Under the pieces are notes generated by a model. The model searched no databases. It saw only the letters and a program-made list of their open reading frames with translations, and had not been told where the DNA came from. A stretch of DNA of 64,000 bases from Aequorivita soesokkakensis (GTDB taxonomy: Bacteria > Bacteroidota > Bacteroidia > Flavobacteriales > Flavobacteriaceae), in contig NZ_LXIE01000031.1 of NCBI RefSeq assembly GCF_001641085.1, positions 28,778 through 92,777 on the forward strand. The letters run 5' to 3'. This document shows positions 23,813 through 32,582 of the stretch, piece after piece (the first letter of the stretch is position 1; each line of letters starts with the position of its first letter). Made by a program: the position numbers and the translations under genes.

Positions 23813-26305
23813 ATGAAGTACCTTCTTTTGTCTTTTCTAATTCTAATAGGTGCTTCGGTTTTTTCACAGACCAAGGTTAGTGGTGTTATTAAAGATGCTA
23901 CAGGTTACCCGGTTGCCTTTGCCAATGTTATTTTTAAGGATTCGCAGGAAGGAACTATTTCTGATGAAAACGGGCGATTTTATTTGGAAAGTGATAAAAC
24001 CTATAAAACAGTTGTCTTCTCATTTATTGGTTTTACAACAAAAGAAGTGGAACTCACTTCGCGAACCACCTACAATATGGATGTAGTTATTGAAGAAAGC
24101 GCCGATGCTTTGGACGAAGTGGTGGTTTATTCCGGAAAGACTTCAAAAAAGAATAATCCCGCTATTGATATTCTCAGAAAAATTTGGGAAAACCGAAGGG
24201 AAAACGGGGTGAAAAAATTCAAACAATACAATTACGACAAATACGAAAAGCTTGAATTTGACTTAAATACCATTGATAGCTCGCTAATAAAAAGTAAGGT
24301 TTTTAAAGGGATGGAATTTATTTTTGACCAGACCGATACATCAAATATTACCGGTAATACTTATCTGCCTATTTTCATTAACGAAGCCGCTTCCAAAGTT
24401 TACGGTGACAATGAACTTAATGAGGAAAAAGAAGTTTTACAGGGAAATAAAAATTCTGGTTTTGACAACAACCAAACGCTCATCGCCTTTGTAAAAGATC
24501 TTTACAGCGAATATGATGTGTATGACAATTACCTAAAGTTTTTCGATAAAGCCTTTACCAGTCCGCTGTCCCGAACAGGGATAGATGTCTATAATTATGT
24601 GCTTCAGGATAGCGCCTATCGCGATAATAAATGGTGCTACAATATTGTGTATTACCCGCGTCGAAAGAATGAATTGACCTTTAAGGGCGACTTTTGGGTA
24701 AACGATACTACTTGGGCCATAAAGGAAATAAATCTGCAAGCTTCCAAAAGTGCAAACCTGAACTGGGTGCGCGATGTATATATTGAGCAGGAATTTGATG
24801 TGCTTAATGATTCTATCTTTCTTATTACTCGGGATTATTTTATGAGTGATTTCAGTTTTAGGAAAAAGGAGGAAGCAAAGGGCGTTTATGGCAAGCGAAC
24901 AACACTTTATGATAATTATGTTTTTGACATTCCAAAGGATAAAAAGTTTTATTCCCAACAGGTAGATCCCTACAATTACGAAGTATATAACCGACCGGAT
25001 GATTTTTGGGAAAAGAACCGGATGGAAAAGCTGAGCAAGGATGAAACGGGAGTTTATAAAATGCTAGATACGCTTAAAACTGTTCCGCGATTTAAGGCTT
25101 TGTATAATGTGGGCGCGACTTTGGCTAGTGGGTATTACGAGGTTAACAATTTTGACATTGGCCCCGTATTTTCTATTTTCGGATTCAATGAAGCTGAAGG
25201 TTTGCGAATACGTTTGGGGGGAAGAACTTATTTCAGCCAAAACGACCCTTGGCGATTGGAAGGTTTTGGGGCTTACGGTTTTGGGGATGACCGTTTTAAA
25301 TATGGTATTTCCGCGAAGTGGCTTTTAGACAGAAAGTCCAGACTAACTGTATTTGGTGGAAACCGTCGTGATGTGGAACAAACAGGTGCGAGTCTTACCA
25401 ATAGTAATGACGTTTTGGGCCGAAGTTTGGCTTCTTCCTCACTTTTGTCCGTTGGGGCCAATGATAGGCTTTCTCGAATAAATTTAACAACGATAGGGTT
25501 TGATATAGAACCCTGGAAGAATTTTATTTTACGTCTTACTGGTTCCTACAGAACATTGGAATCTGCTACCGAAACATTCAGTATTGATTATAAAGTAATG
25601 GAAGACGGTATTTTTACGGGAGAAGTGAAAAGCGAACTGAAGCAGGCTGAAATACAATTAGGGTTTTTGTACGCTCCCGGAAGAAAAACCTCTGGTTATG
25701 GCGTGGAACGCTCGGTGATAAATGATGGAGACTTTCCTTCTTTCTATCTGGGTTATAGCTATGGTTTAAAAGGAGTTTTACAAGGAGATTTTGAATACAA
25801 AAAAATACAAGCACTATATACACAACCTTGGAATATAGGGGGAATTGGCCGATTGTTATCGACCGTTGAAGCGGGAACTACCATTGGTGCTGTTCCGCTT
25901 AGTTTGTTGAACCCTATTCCTGGAAATCAAACCTATTTTAGTCTTTATAATAGTTTTACGCAGTTGGATTATTATGAATTTGTAAGTGATACTTATACCT
26001 CGTTGCATCTTCAGCACAATTTTGGTGGCCGTATTTTTTCGCGCATTCCTTTGCTTCGTAAATTGGATCTTCGGGAAGTAGTTGGTTTTAGAGCTATTTA
26101 TGGTACGATATCACAAGAGAACAAAGATTTAAATGCTTCCAATATTGTTTATCAAGCTCCCGAAGATATTTATTGGGAATGGAGTGTAGGGGTAGGCAAT
26201 ATCTTCCGGGTTTTTAGATTGGATTTTAACTTCCGCGGGAATTATTTTGACAATCCCGACGCCCGAAAATTCGGGGTTACTGGCGTTTTTGGATTTACTT
26301 TTTAA
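23813..26305 (+). CDS. DUF5686 outer-membrane protein with carboxypeptidase-like regulatory domain
   Basis: A signal peptide (MKYLLLSFLILIGASVFSQ) is followed by a CarboxypepD_reg-like beta-sandwich (VSGVIKDATGYPVAFANV to about residue 100), the same plug-like module found at the start of TonB-dependent receptors. The remaining 700 residues match the DUF5686 pattern, with many aromatic-ended beta strands, and the protein ends in GVFGFTF, a C-terminal aromatic residue typical of outer-membrane beta barrels. A substrate is not known. It starts 39 bases after the pdh gene and may share its transcript. Confidence 0.85.
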   Translation: MKYLLLSFLILIGASVFSQTKVSGVIKDATGYPVAFANVIFKDSQEGTISDENGRFYLESDKTYKTVVFSFIGFTTKEVELTSRTTYNMDVVIEESADALDEVVVYSGKTSKKNNPAIDILRKIWENRRENGVKKFKQYNYDKYEKLEFDLNTIDSSLIKSKVFKGMEFIFDQTDTSNITGNTYLPIFINEAASKVYGDNELNEEKEVLQGNKNSGFDNNQTLIAFVKDLYSEYDVYDNYLKFFDKAFTSPLSRTGIDVYNYVLQDSAYRDNKWCYNIVYYPRRKNELTFKGDFWVNDTTWAIKEINLQASKSANLNWVRDVYIEQEFDVLNDSIFLITRDYFMSDFSFRKKEEAKGVYGKRTTLYDNYVFDIPKDKKFYSQQVDPYNYEVYNRPDDFWEKNRMEKLSKDETGVYKMLDTLKTVPRFKALYNVGATLASGYYEVNNFDIGPVFSIFGFNEAEGLRIRLGGRTYFSQNDPWRLEGFGAYGFGDDRFKYGISAKWLLDRKSRLTVFGGNRRDVEQTGASLTNSNDVLGRSLASSSLLSVGANDRLSRINLTTIGFDIEPWKNFILRLTGSYRTLESATETFSIDYKVMEDGIFTGEVKSELKQAEIQLGFLYAPGRKTSGYGVERSVINDGDFPSFYLGYSYGLKGVLQGDFEYKKIQALYTQPWNIGGIGRLLSTVEAGTTIGAVPLSLLNPIPGNQTYFSLYNSFTQLDYYEFVSDTYTSLHLQHNFGGRIFSRIPLLRKLDLREVVGFRAIYGTISQENKDLNASNIVYQAPEDIYWEWSVGVGNIFRVFRLDFNFRGNYFDNPDARKFGVTGVFGFTF

Positions 26306-26601
26306 ATTTTATCTTTTAATATTTTCAAAAACCTGAAATTTTTCTAAAATGAAATCAATTAATTCTTTTTTGGAAAGACTTTATTGGTTTTGGTTATCAG
26401 TATTTTTTTATTACCCAAGTCTATTATTTGATAATTATATTTCCAATTAAATGGAGCGTAGTTCTATATTTTTCCAAGTTGATTGTGCAATTTTTTTTCG
26501 ATTCAATAAAGGGTTCACTTTGAGTGGAGTTGTCAAAAAGAAAAAAAGACCGCTTTTGGGCGGTCTTTTTTTAGGTTAAGTGAATAATGGATTGTGGGGA
26601 T
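26306..26601. other. Gene-poor spacer with a terminator and a 33-codon frame
   Basis: The 296-base spacer between two converging genes holds a terminator at 26541-26572, a weak copy of the dispersed repeat at 26520-26537, and a tiny frame at 26349-26450 coding for a hydrophobic 33-residue peptide rich in Phe and Tyr. I do not call the frame a gene. Confidence 0.5.
26541..26572. terminator. Bidirectional terminator
   Basis: AAGACCGC pairs with GCGGTCTT around TTTTGG, with A and T runs on the two sides. It serves the end of the four-gene minus-strand operon and possibly the DUF5686 gene. Confidence 0.88.
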
Positions 26602-29600
26602 TTATTGTTTGATTATTTGTTTTGTTACAGAGCCCATATCGGTGCTTATTTTCACAAAATAGATAGCGCTTTGAAGGTTGGTCATGTCAACTTCGTAATG
26701 GGTTGAAGTTGAAAGATCCAGATTTTGAAGCCTTCTTCCGCTAACATCATAAATTTCTAAGGTAGTAACTTTTGCCTCTGGAGAAACTATGTTCAATATA
26801 GCAGTGGTTGGGTTAGGGTAAACAGCAACCTTTTCAAGAGCGGTTGCATTATCTCCCAGAACTTCATTGCTTCTAAATTGTAATGTGAAACGACTGTTGT
26901 ATGTTCCTTTTTCGGCTTTGAAAGTATAATTTTCCTGCGATAAGTTGGTGAGGATGTTAAGCTCATTATCTATAAGGAAAACAGTAGTGTTGTCAAAAGT
27001 TGGCCCGAACATATCTTTTATTGAGATAGTGTATTCAAGATTGTCATCCAGCAAGGTAGAAAAGCCCATCAAAACTTTTGCACCGTCTTCAAAAACTTCT
27101 CGGCTTTGAATTCCGAATTCTTCACTTCCATTTTCCAAATGCGTATATAATGAAAGCACATTTGCCAATCTGCGGCTGTCATAGCTTTGGTCTATACCTG
27201 CGGTTGTTAATGAAGAGAAGCCAATCAAGGTAGTGTTTTGCATTTGGTATTGCTCGTTTTTAACACGAATCCAAACGCGTTCATTTCCATCAGCAAATGG
27301 TCGTGGAGCAACATTATTATTTCCTGTAACCCGCATGGTGTTTGTAAAAGTAGCAATGCCTGCAGCGGTAGCTTTAATGCCAAAACCCTGTCCGGTTGAA
27401 ATATATCCGCTTGGATCGGTTTGGGTAGGATCTGATGGGGCAGGGGTTCCTCCCATAAGATTGTACATTGAAATATCTTCCATACTGAAATTCATAGAGC
27501 CTGCTCCGGGTAAGGAGGCATTTGGAGGCGTATTTGGGTTCCAGAAATAAACTTCGTTTACCATGCTGTTTGCATTTATGAAATCTACAGCACGTATGGC
27601 CGAAGCATATGGGTTGGAAAGAACATTGGGGCTGTTATTTTTATTGGTATTGTATTTTACTGTAAAATCTACATTTCCGCTGTTGAGTGTTCCTTGTTCA
27701 AATGTCATATCATAGGTGGTATTGCCTTGAATCAAATCTGGCTGTGGGCGAACAATATAACCTTCTGCATAATTTATGGCGCCATTATAGGTAAGCCAGT
27801 TGTCATAATTGTCATCCGCAAAGTTTTCTGCATCAGGGAATTGTGTGGCAACATCTGGATTGGGTACAAAGTTTTCCGTTAAATGATTCAATACTTTGTG
27901 GGCATTGGTGAAAACACCATTCCGTGTTTCTGAAGTCATAGGGCTGCCCATAACCAAAAAGGTTCTTGGAAGCATAAATGGAGTTGTGTATTCCACATTG
28001 ATAACACCATTATTGGCAACGGTGGCATTATCCTCAAATTGGACAACACTACCTTGGTGCTGTACAATTAGGTTGCCATTTACGGTGATGTCTTTGGTTA
28101 CGTTAAGATAATCTTCGGCTGCAACAGTAAGGGTTTTGTTTGCATCCACTTCACAACTACAGGCATCTATGCTGCCTTTTACAGCAGTGTCATAATTACT
28201 GCTAATTACAGCATTGGAACCTGGGCCCGGAGCCCCATTGTTCCAAGTGCTTCCCGAATAAGTTGTTGTTGGTGCTGCAACTGTAACAACAGCAGTACAT
28301 GATGCTTTATTAGCATAGTCATCCTCTACGGTAAGTGTTACATTAAATGATTGACCAACATCTTTACAGGTGAATGTTGTTTGTCCGGCAGTTATAGTTC
28401 GCTTCGTAATTCCAAAATTGTCTGTTGATCCATTGTCAATATTAGCTGCCGTTATGGTTACGCTACCTGTATTTTTGTCCAGGATTGCGGTGTAGTTTTG
28501 GCATATTGCGTTGGGAGGTGTGTTATCGTATAGAGGATCTTTAATTACAAACAATCCACCATCTCCATTTACATTTTCGTCGCCAAATCCTGTAGCAATT
28601 AAATTTCCGCTTGCAAAATAGGGATAAACATTCCAGGTACCATTGAAAGCTGCATTGTTATTTTGTGGAAAACAATCAAAATAGTTTACTTCCGTCATGC
28701 TCGGCGTTGTATTGTAAAGACCATCAACCTTCATTATGCGAACTCCTGCTGCATAATTGGCCAGATAAAACCTATTGCCTCTTACGTATCCATTGTGATC
28801 AATAGCGTCTGTAGCTCCAAAATATGAATACACCAAAGTGGGGTTGTCTAAATCTTCAACATTAAATACTAAAGTCCGGGTTTTTCCGCCAATGGTTTCT
28901 TCGTCAACTTCATCACCCGCAATAAAAAACTTTTTATCCTCAGTAAACCAACCTTGATGGGTGTAGTATTTGTTTGCATAAGTTACTGATGAAATTAATG
29001 TAGGGCTTGTTTTATTTGTAAAATCTATAATGTTGATCTTATTATTCCCGCTAAAAGCGCCAATCATAATTTCATGGCCTTGGTAATCTGGGTCGGGCCC
29101 ATCATAAATAACTACTTCAGCATCATGGCAATAGCCCAAGGATGGATAAAGTTTTACAATTACTGGGTCGGTGGGAATCCCATCGTTATTGTTGTCGAGC
29201 TTAACTACAATAGGGCCGCCACTATTATATCCTTGCGGACCTAAAATATAAGCATATCCGGATGTTTCATTTATAACTATATTGTGTGCACTTCCTTTTC
29301 TGCTGGTGCCGGTTCCATCCCAAAATAAATTTCCGTCAGTCTGTGTTTTCGTATAAGTTACAGCGGGGCTTCCTGTAAGAGTTCTTAATCGTTTCAGGTC
29401 AAAAATTTGCATTCCGTGATTTCCATTTGCGTCACTTACAATGAAAGCATAATTTTTATAGACTTTTACGTCGCGCCAAAGGCTAGAGGATACTTGACTG
29501 TTCAATCTTGCAAGATATTTTGGACTAGTGGGATTACTTATATCAACGAAAGCCGTACCATTGTCCAATCCCACAATTGCATACTCCTTTCCGCTTTGGG

Positions 29601-29790
29601 GGTCTGTCCATCCCCATGAATCCTGACCTTCGGCAGCCCCCATGGTTGCTGCTGAAATATAACTCTGTAGTGTTAAACCGTTACAGGGATAACTTTTGCC
29701 TCCCACCGTTGCAAAACCATTAACGCAAGGGGTTTGGGCTGATGCAATAAGGGAACAGATTGCAAAAATTAGGAGTAGATTTTTTTTCAT
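26602..29790 (-). CDS. Choice-of-anchor B family protein with T9SS sorting domain
   Basis: This secreted protein of 1062 residues has a signal peptide (MKKNLLLIFAICSLIASAQ), then a beta-propeller-like choice-of-anchor B region (about 40-430; SWGWTDPQSGKEYAIVGL, HNIVINETSGYAYI, THQGWFTEDKKFFIAGDE). An HYR-type immunoglobulin-like segment follows at about 435-510, and a beta-rich region with SCEVDANKTLTVAAEDYLNV. The C-terminus is a type A sorting domain (VAVYPNPTTAILNI to VTKQIIKQ) for secretion through the type IX system. It is the last gene of an operon with three small paralogous secreted proteins, 35 bases after the third. Its ligand is unknown. Confidence 0.85.
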   Translation of the reverse strand: MKKNLLLIFAICSLIASAQTPCVNGFATVGGKSYPCNGLTLQSYISAATMGAAEGQDSWGWTDPQSGKEYAIVGLDNGTAFVDISNPTSPKYLARLNSQVSSSLWRDVKVYKNYAFIVSDANGNHGMQIFDLKRLRTLTGSPAVTYTKTQTDGNLFWDGTGTSRKGSAHNIVINETSGYAYILGPQGYNSGGPIVVKLDNNNDGIPTDPVIVKLYPSLGYCHDAEVVIYDGPDPDYQGHEIMIGAFSGNNKINIIDFTNKTSPTLISSVTYANKYYTHQGWFTEDKKFFIAGDEVDEETIGGKTRTLVFNVEDLDNPTLVYSYFGATDAIDHNGYVRGNRFYLANYAAGVRIMKVDGLYNTTPSMTEVNYFDCFPQNNNAAFNGTWNVYPYFASGNLIATGFGDENVNGDGGLFVIKDPLYDNTPPNAICQNYTAILDKNTGSVTITAANIDNGSTDNFGITKRTITAGQTTFTCKDVGQSFNVTLTVEDDYANKASCTAVVTVAAPTTTYSGSTWNNGAPGPGSNAVISSNYDTAVKGSIDACSCEVDANKTLTVAAEDYLNVTKDITVNGNLIVQHQGSVVQFEDNATVANNGVINVEYTTPFMLPRTFLVMGSPMTSETRNGVFTNAHKVLNHLTENFVPNPDVATQFPDAENFADDNYDNWLTYNGAINYAEGYIVRPQPDLIQGNTTYDMTFEQGTLNSGNVDFTVKYNTNKNNSPNVLSNPYASAIRAVDFINANSMVNEVYFWNPNTPPNASLPGAGSMNFSMEDISMYNLMGGTPAPSDPTQTDPSGYISTGQGFGIKATAAGIATFTNTMRVTGNNNVAPRPFADGNERVWIRVKNEQYQMQNTTLIGFSSLTTAGIDQSYDSRRLANVLSLYTHLENGSEEFGIQSREVFEDGAKVLMGFSTLLDDNLEYTISIKDMFGPTFDNTTVFLIDNELNILTNLSQENYTFKAEKGTYNSRFTLQFRSNEVLGDNATALEKVAVYPNPTTAILNIVSPEAKVTTLEIYDVSGRRLQNLDLSTSTHYEVDMTNLQSAIYFVKISTDMGSVTKQIIKQ

Positions 29791-29825
29791 AACTAAATAT
29801 ACATTTGTTTTTTAAGTAAAATTAT

Positions 29826-30713
29826 TTAATCTCCAATAAATGTGAACTCAACAGTACAAGGGATGTCGTGGCCAATATGGCCCCTACCTTCACCACTATC
29901 TCCATTATTTAAAAAATAAGCATGACCGGTATTAATACAGTTGCTCAAATTGAACGTATAGGTAGATCCTGCCAATAGGTATTTATAATGTGTAACGGAT
30001 GCATAGTGCCCTATATTATTATTCTGTATGGTAGGCGATTCTACCCTATTGTGTGTTGAATAAGAGTGGGTGTACATCCAGCCTTCCTTGTAATCATAAG
30101 AGCCTATAGAAGGAACTATGTTTACTCCCGGCCCTGTCATTTGAAAAAAGAAAGCCCCTTCAGAGGTAGCGAGGGATATTTTATCATAACTACCAGTAAA
30201 ATTTGTCATTTCACCTGCTCCAAAATTTGTTCGCACTTCTATTTTATAGGTTCCTGAATATTTTGGCGTAAAAGTTTGATTTGTTAGACCAGCTACATTA
30301 TCTGCATGGTCTGGTCTTGGATCTCCATAACTTTCCCTAATGGTAGTACGCTGGCAGCCTCCAGTTTGGGAATATTTTTTATATTCTTCCATAATAAATT
30401 GGGGTTTCCAACTAGAACCATCCCAAGCATAAAGACCAGGGTAAAGATCATTGGAACCGTTGGTGGTTAAGCTTGTGTTATATACTACCGTACCTGCTAC
30501 TAAATTACCGCCAACCGGATTTGCTACTGGAAGCCTTGTATTGGTAGCAGTTAATGCAATACGGGGGTAAACAAGACCATAAGAGGAGGTCTCTAAATCT
30601 AATGCTCCTTCTGGTTTTGAAGTGCCTATACCTACTTGCGCTTGATATTCCTGTATTGTTAAACAGCATATCAGAAAAGTAGTGCAAATATATTTTATTT
30701 TAAATCGTTCCAT
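29826..30713 (-). CDS. Secreted tandem-paralogue protein, member 3
   Basis: The 295-residue protein has a signal peptide ending QEYQAQ, then an N-terminal module with VGIGTSKPEGALDLETSS, GLVYPRIALTATNTRLPVAN and PGLYAWDGSSWKPQF. The C-terminal domain of about 180 residues shares with its two upstream neighbours the blocks FTPKYSGTYKIEVRTNFGAG, EGAFFF, HSYST and GRGHIGHDIPCTVEFTFIGD, and looks beta-rich, perhaps a jelly roll like C1q or TNF heads. It has no T9SS tail, so it is probably periplasmic or uses another route. It follows member 2 after 21 bases. Confidence 0.75.
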   Translation of the reverse strand: MERFKIKYICTTFLICCLTIQEYQAQVGIGTSKPEGALDLETSSYGLVYPRIALTATNTRLPVANPVGGNLVAGTVVYNTSLTTNGSNDLYPGLYAWDGSSWKPQFIMEEYKKYSQTGGCQRTTIRESYGDPRPDHADNVAGLTNQTFTPKYSGTYKIEVRTNFGAGEMTNFTGSYDKISLATSEGAFFFQMTGPGVNIVPSIGSYDYKEGWMYTHSYSTHNRVESPTIQNNNIGHYASVTHYKYLLAGSTYTFNLSNCINTGHAYFLNNGDSGEGRGHIGHDIPCTVEFTFIGD

Positions 30714-30734
30714 TTTTTCAATATAAAAGATTAG

Positions 30735-31580
30735 TTATTCACCAACATAGTTAAACTCTATGGTGCATTTTAAATCATTGTTTAAAATTATATATCCCCT
30801 TCCATCACCCGCGGGAATTACTGTTACATTTCCGTTACCCTCAATACCCGGTGCAGATGCTTGGTTGAAAGTCAACGAAAAAGTATAGTTGGTTCCAGCA
30901 CTCAATAAATCTTGACGAACGAATGATGTTTGATTGAATTTGTTGTTGTATTCCTTACGGGTACCATTGTCAAAAAGACGATCGTCATTGTTTCCGGAAT
31001 AGGCTTTTACCGTAAAGGAGGACGTTGTGCTGTTGAAAGTAAAGTTAAACACCCCTTCAGCAGCTACAAAATTGACATATTGGGAAGAAGGGGGTAAATC
31101 TGCCCTTCCTGCTCCATAATGGACGGTCACCAAAACTTTATAATATCCAGTAAATTTAGGTGTGAAAGTATAACTGGGGAAACTTATAGTTTGATTGCCA
31201 TCTAATGGTAGCAATGGTTCCGAGTCGGTTCTCACACTAGCGCTTTGGGTATAAAGTTTGTTATCTTTTTTCTCAAATTGCGGAACCCAGACAGTGCCAT
31301 TCCAAACATATAGTCCAGGATAAACACCTGTAATACCATCAACTGTATTGTTGTTATAAACTGTAGTTCCTGCAATTATATTTGCTCCATTGGGATTGTT
31401 TATGGTTTCGTTGTAAATATCCAACAAGGAAACTACAGGATAAACCAGTCCAGTCGTTGTAGAGCCAATATCCAAGGCTCCTTTTGGGGAAGAAGATTGA
31501 ATACCTACTTGTCCCCAGCTATTTGAGATAAAACAGAAAAGGACAAATGTATAGGTTAAAAAAAAGTATATTTTTTTCAT
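30735..31580 (-). CDS. Secreted tandem-paralogue protein, member 2
   Basis: The 281-residue protein repeats the plan of its neighbours: signal peptide ending SNSWGQ, module VGIQSSSPKGALDIGSTTTG, GLVYPVVSLLDIYN and PGLYVWNGTVWVPQF, then the C-terminal beta domain with FTPKFTGYYKVLVTVHYGAG, EGVFNF and GRGYIILNNDLKCTIEFNYV. It is the most diverged of the three in the middle of the C-terminal domain, where loops differ in length and sequence. It follows member 1 by 14 bases. Confidence 0.75.
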   Translation of the reverse strand: MKKIYFFLTYTFVLFCFISNSWGQVGIQSSSPKGALDIGSTTTGLVYPVVSLLDIYNETINNPNGANIIAGTTVYNNNTVDGITGVYPGLYVWNGTVWVPQFEKKDNKLYTQSASVRTDSEPLLPLDGNQTISFPSYTFTPKFTGYYKVLVTVHYGAGRADLPPSSQYVNFVAAEGVFNFTFNSTTSSFTVKAYSGNNDDRLFDNGTRKEYNNKFNQTSFVRQDLLSAGTNYTFSLTFNQASAPGIEGNGNVTVIPAGDGRGYIILNNDLKCTIEFNYVGE

Positions 31581-31594
31581 AATCTTTAAATTTA

Positions 31595-32431
31595 TTAGTC
31601 TCCAATATATGTTACTTCAACGGTACAGGGAATATCGTAAAAGATATGTCCGCGACCGTTTCCGGAATTGCCACTTCCTTCAAATTCAAACGCAGCATCT
31701 TGGTCGAATTTTAAATCAAAAGAAGCAGTTTGGTTTGCAGTTAAGGAAATAAAGGTTTCAAAAGTATATTGTCTCCATATGGCAAAATAATTAGTTGCAC
31801 CTACACTTGAATCATATGCGGTTGAATAGGAATGGGCCGGTATTTGATAGGTTGTACCGTTGAATGTAAAGTAAAAGATACCCGACTCAAGGGCTATGTT
31901 TAGGTTTCCGTCTGATTGGCTGCCTCCTCCCCCTTGATCTGGTACTTTAGCATTGCCTCCGCCATAATTCACACTTAAAGATACTCTATATTTTCCCGTA
32001 TACTTTGGAGTAAAGTTTTTGCTTACCAAGCCAGGGATATTTCTTTGACCCTCATTAGATAGGGTTCTTAAATCACCACCAGTTTGTTCATACAAGACAC
32101 TTTGTTTACGGTTAAACTGTGGAACCCATTTTGCTCCATCCCAAGAATACATTCCAGGAGATACATCATTTGTACCCGAAGTTGTTGTATTGGTGTTGTA
32201 AACAGTTGTACCAACGGGTATGTTCCCCGTTTGTGGATTGGTTGCGGGAGCCATAATATTTGTTTTGGTAAGCGCAAGCCTAGGCAATACAACTCCGTTC
32301 GTACTACTATTTATTTCCAAAATGCCATTGGGATTGATGGTATTTATTCCTACTTGGGAGTAGGAAACATTCTTAGCCAAGAAAAGAGTGGCTGCAAAAG
32401 CTAGCCACAGTGTAGGTAGTTTTATTTTCAT
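31595..32431 (-). CDS. Secreted tandem-paralogue protein, member 1
   Basis: The 278-residue protein is the first gene of the four-gene unit. It has a signal peptide ending KNVSYSQ, the module VGINTINPNGILEINSST, VVLPRLALTKTN and PGMYSWDGAKWVPQF, and the C-terminal beta domain with FTPKYTGKYRVSLSVNYGGG, a Gly/Ser-rich loop (GGGGSQSDG), ESGIFYF, HSYSTAYD and GRGHIFYDIPCTVEVTYIGD. Its upstream DNA is a diverged copy of that in front of the 739-residue gene. An adhesion or surface-coat role is inferred only from the layout. Confidence 0.75.
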   Translation of the reverse strand: MKIKLPTLWLAFAATLFLAKNVSYSQVGINTINPNGILEINSSTNGVVLPRLALTKTNIMAPATNPQTGNIPVGTTVYNTNTTTSGTNDVSPGMYSWDGAKWVPQFNRKQSVLYEQTGGDLRTLSNEGQRNIPGLVSKNFTPKYTGKYRVSLSVNYGGGNAKVPDQGGGGSQSDGNLNIALESGIFYFTFNGTTYQIPAHSYSTAYDSSVGATNYFAIWRQYTFETFISLTANQTASFDLKFDQDAAFEFEGSGNSGNGRGHIFYDIPCTVEVTYIGD

Positions 32432-32582
32432 AATTTGGGGTTTGGTTGAAAATATGATACAATATTAATATATAAATTCGATAAAAAGCAAATAAATCGG
32501 ATTAAATGTTGATATTTTTTCGTTATAACTATTTAAATATCAGTTATTTCCTACATTTTTTAAGATATATTTAAGATTATTC
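32432..32582 (-). promoter_or_regulatory. Upstream region of the paralogue operon (diverged duplicate)
   Basis: On the minus strand this spacer shares, in order, TGTAGGAAATA, TTTGCTTTT-ATCGA, an AT-rich block and CCCAAATTATG with the spacer at 34803-34935. The last block includes the start codon. It probably carries the operon promoter; TTTATTTG, a one-mismatch -7 box, lies within the shared part. Confidence 0.5.
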
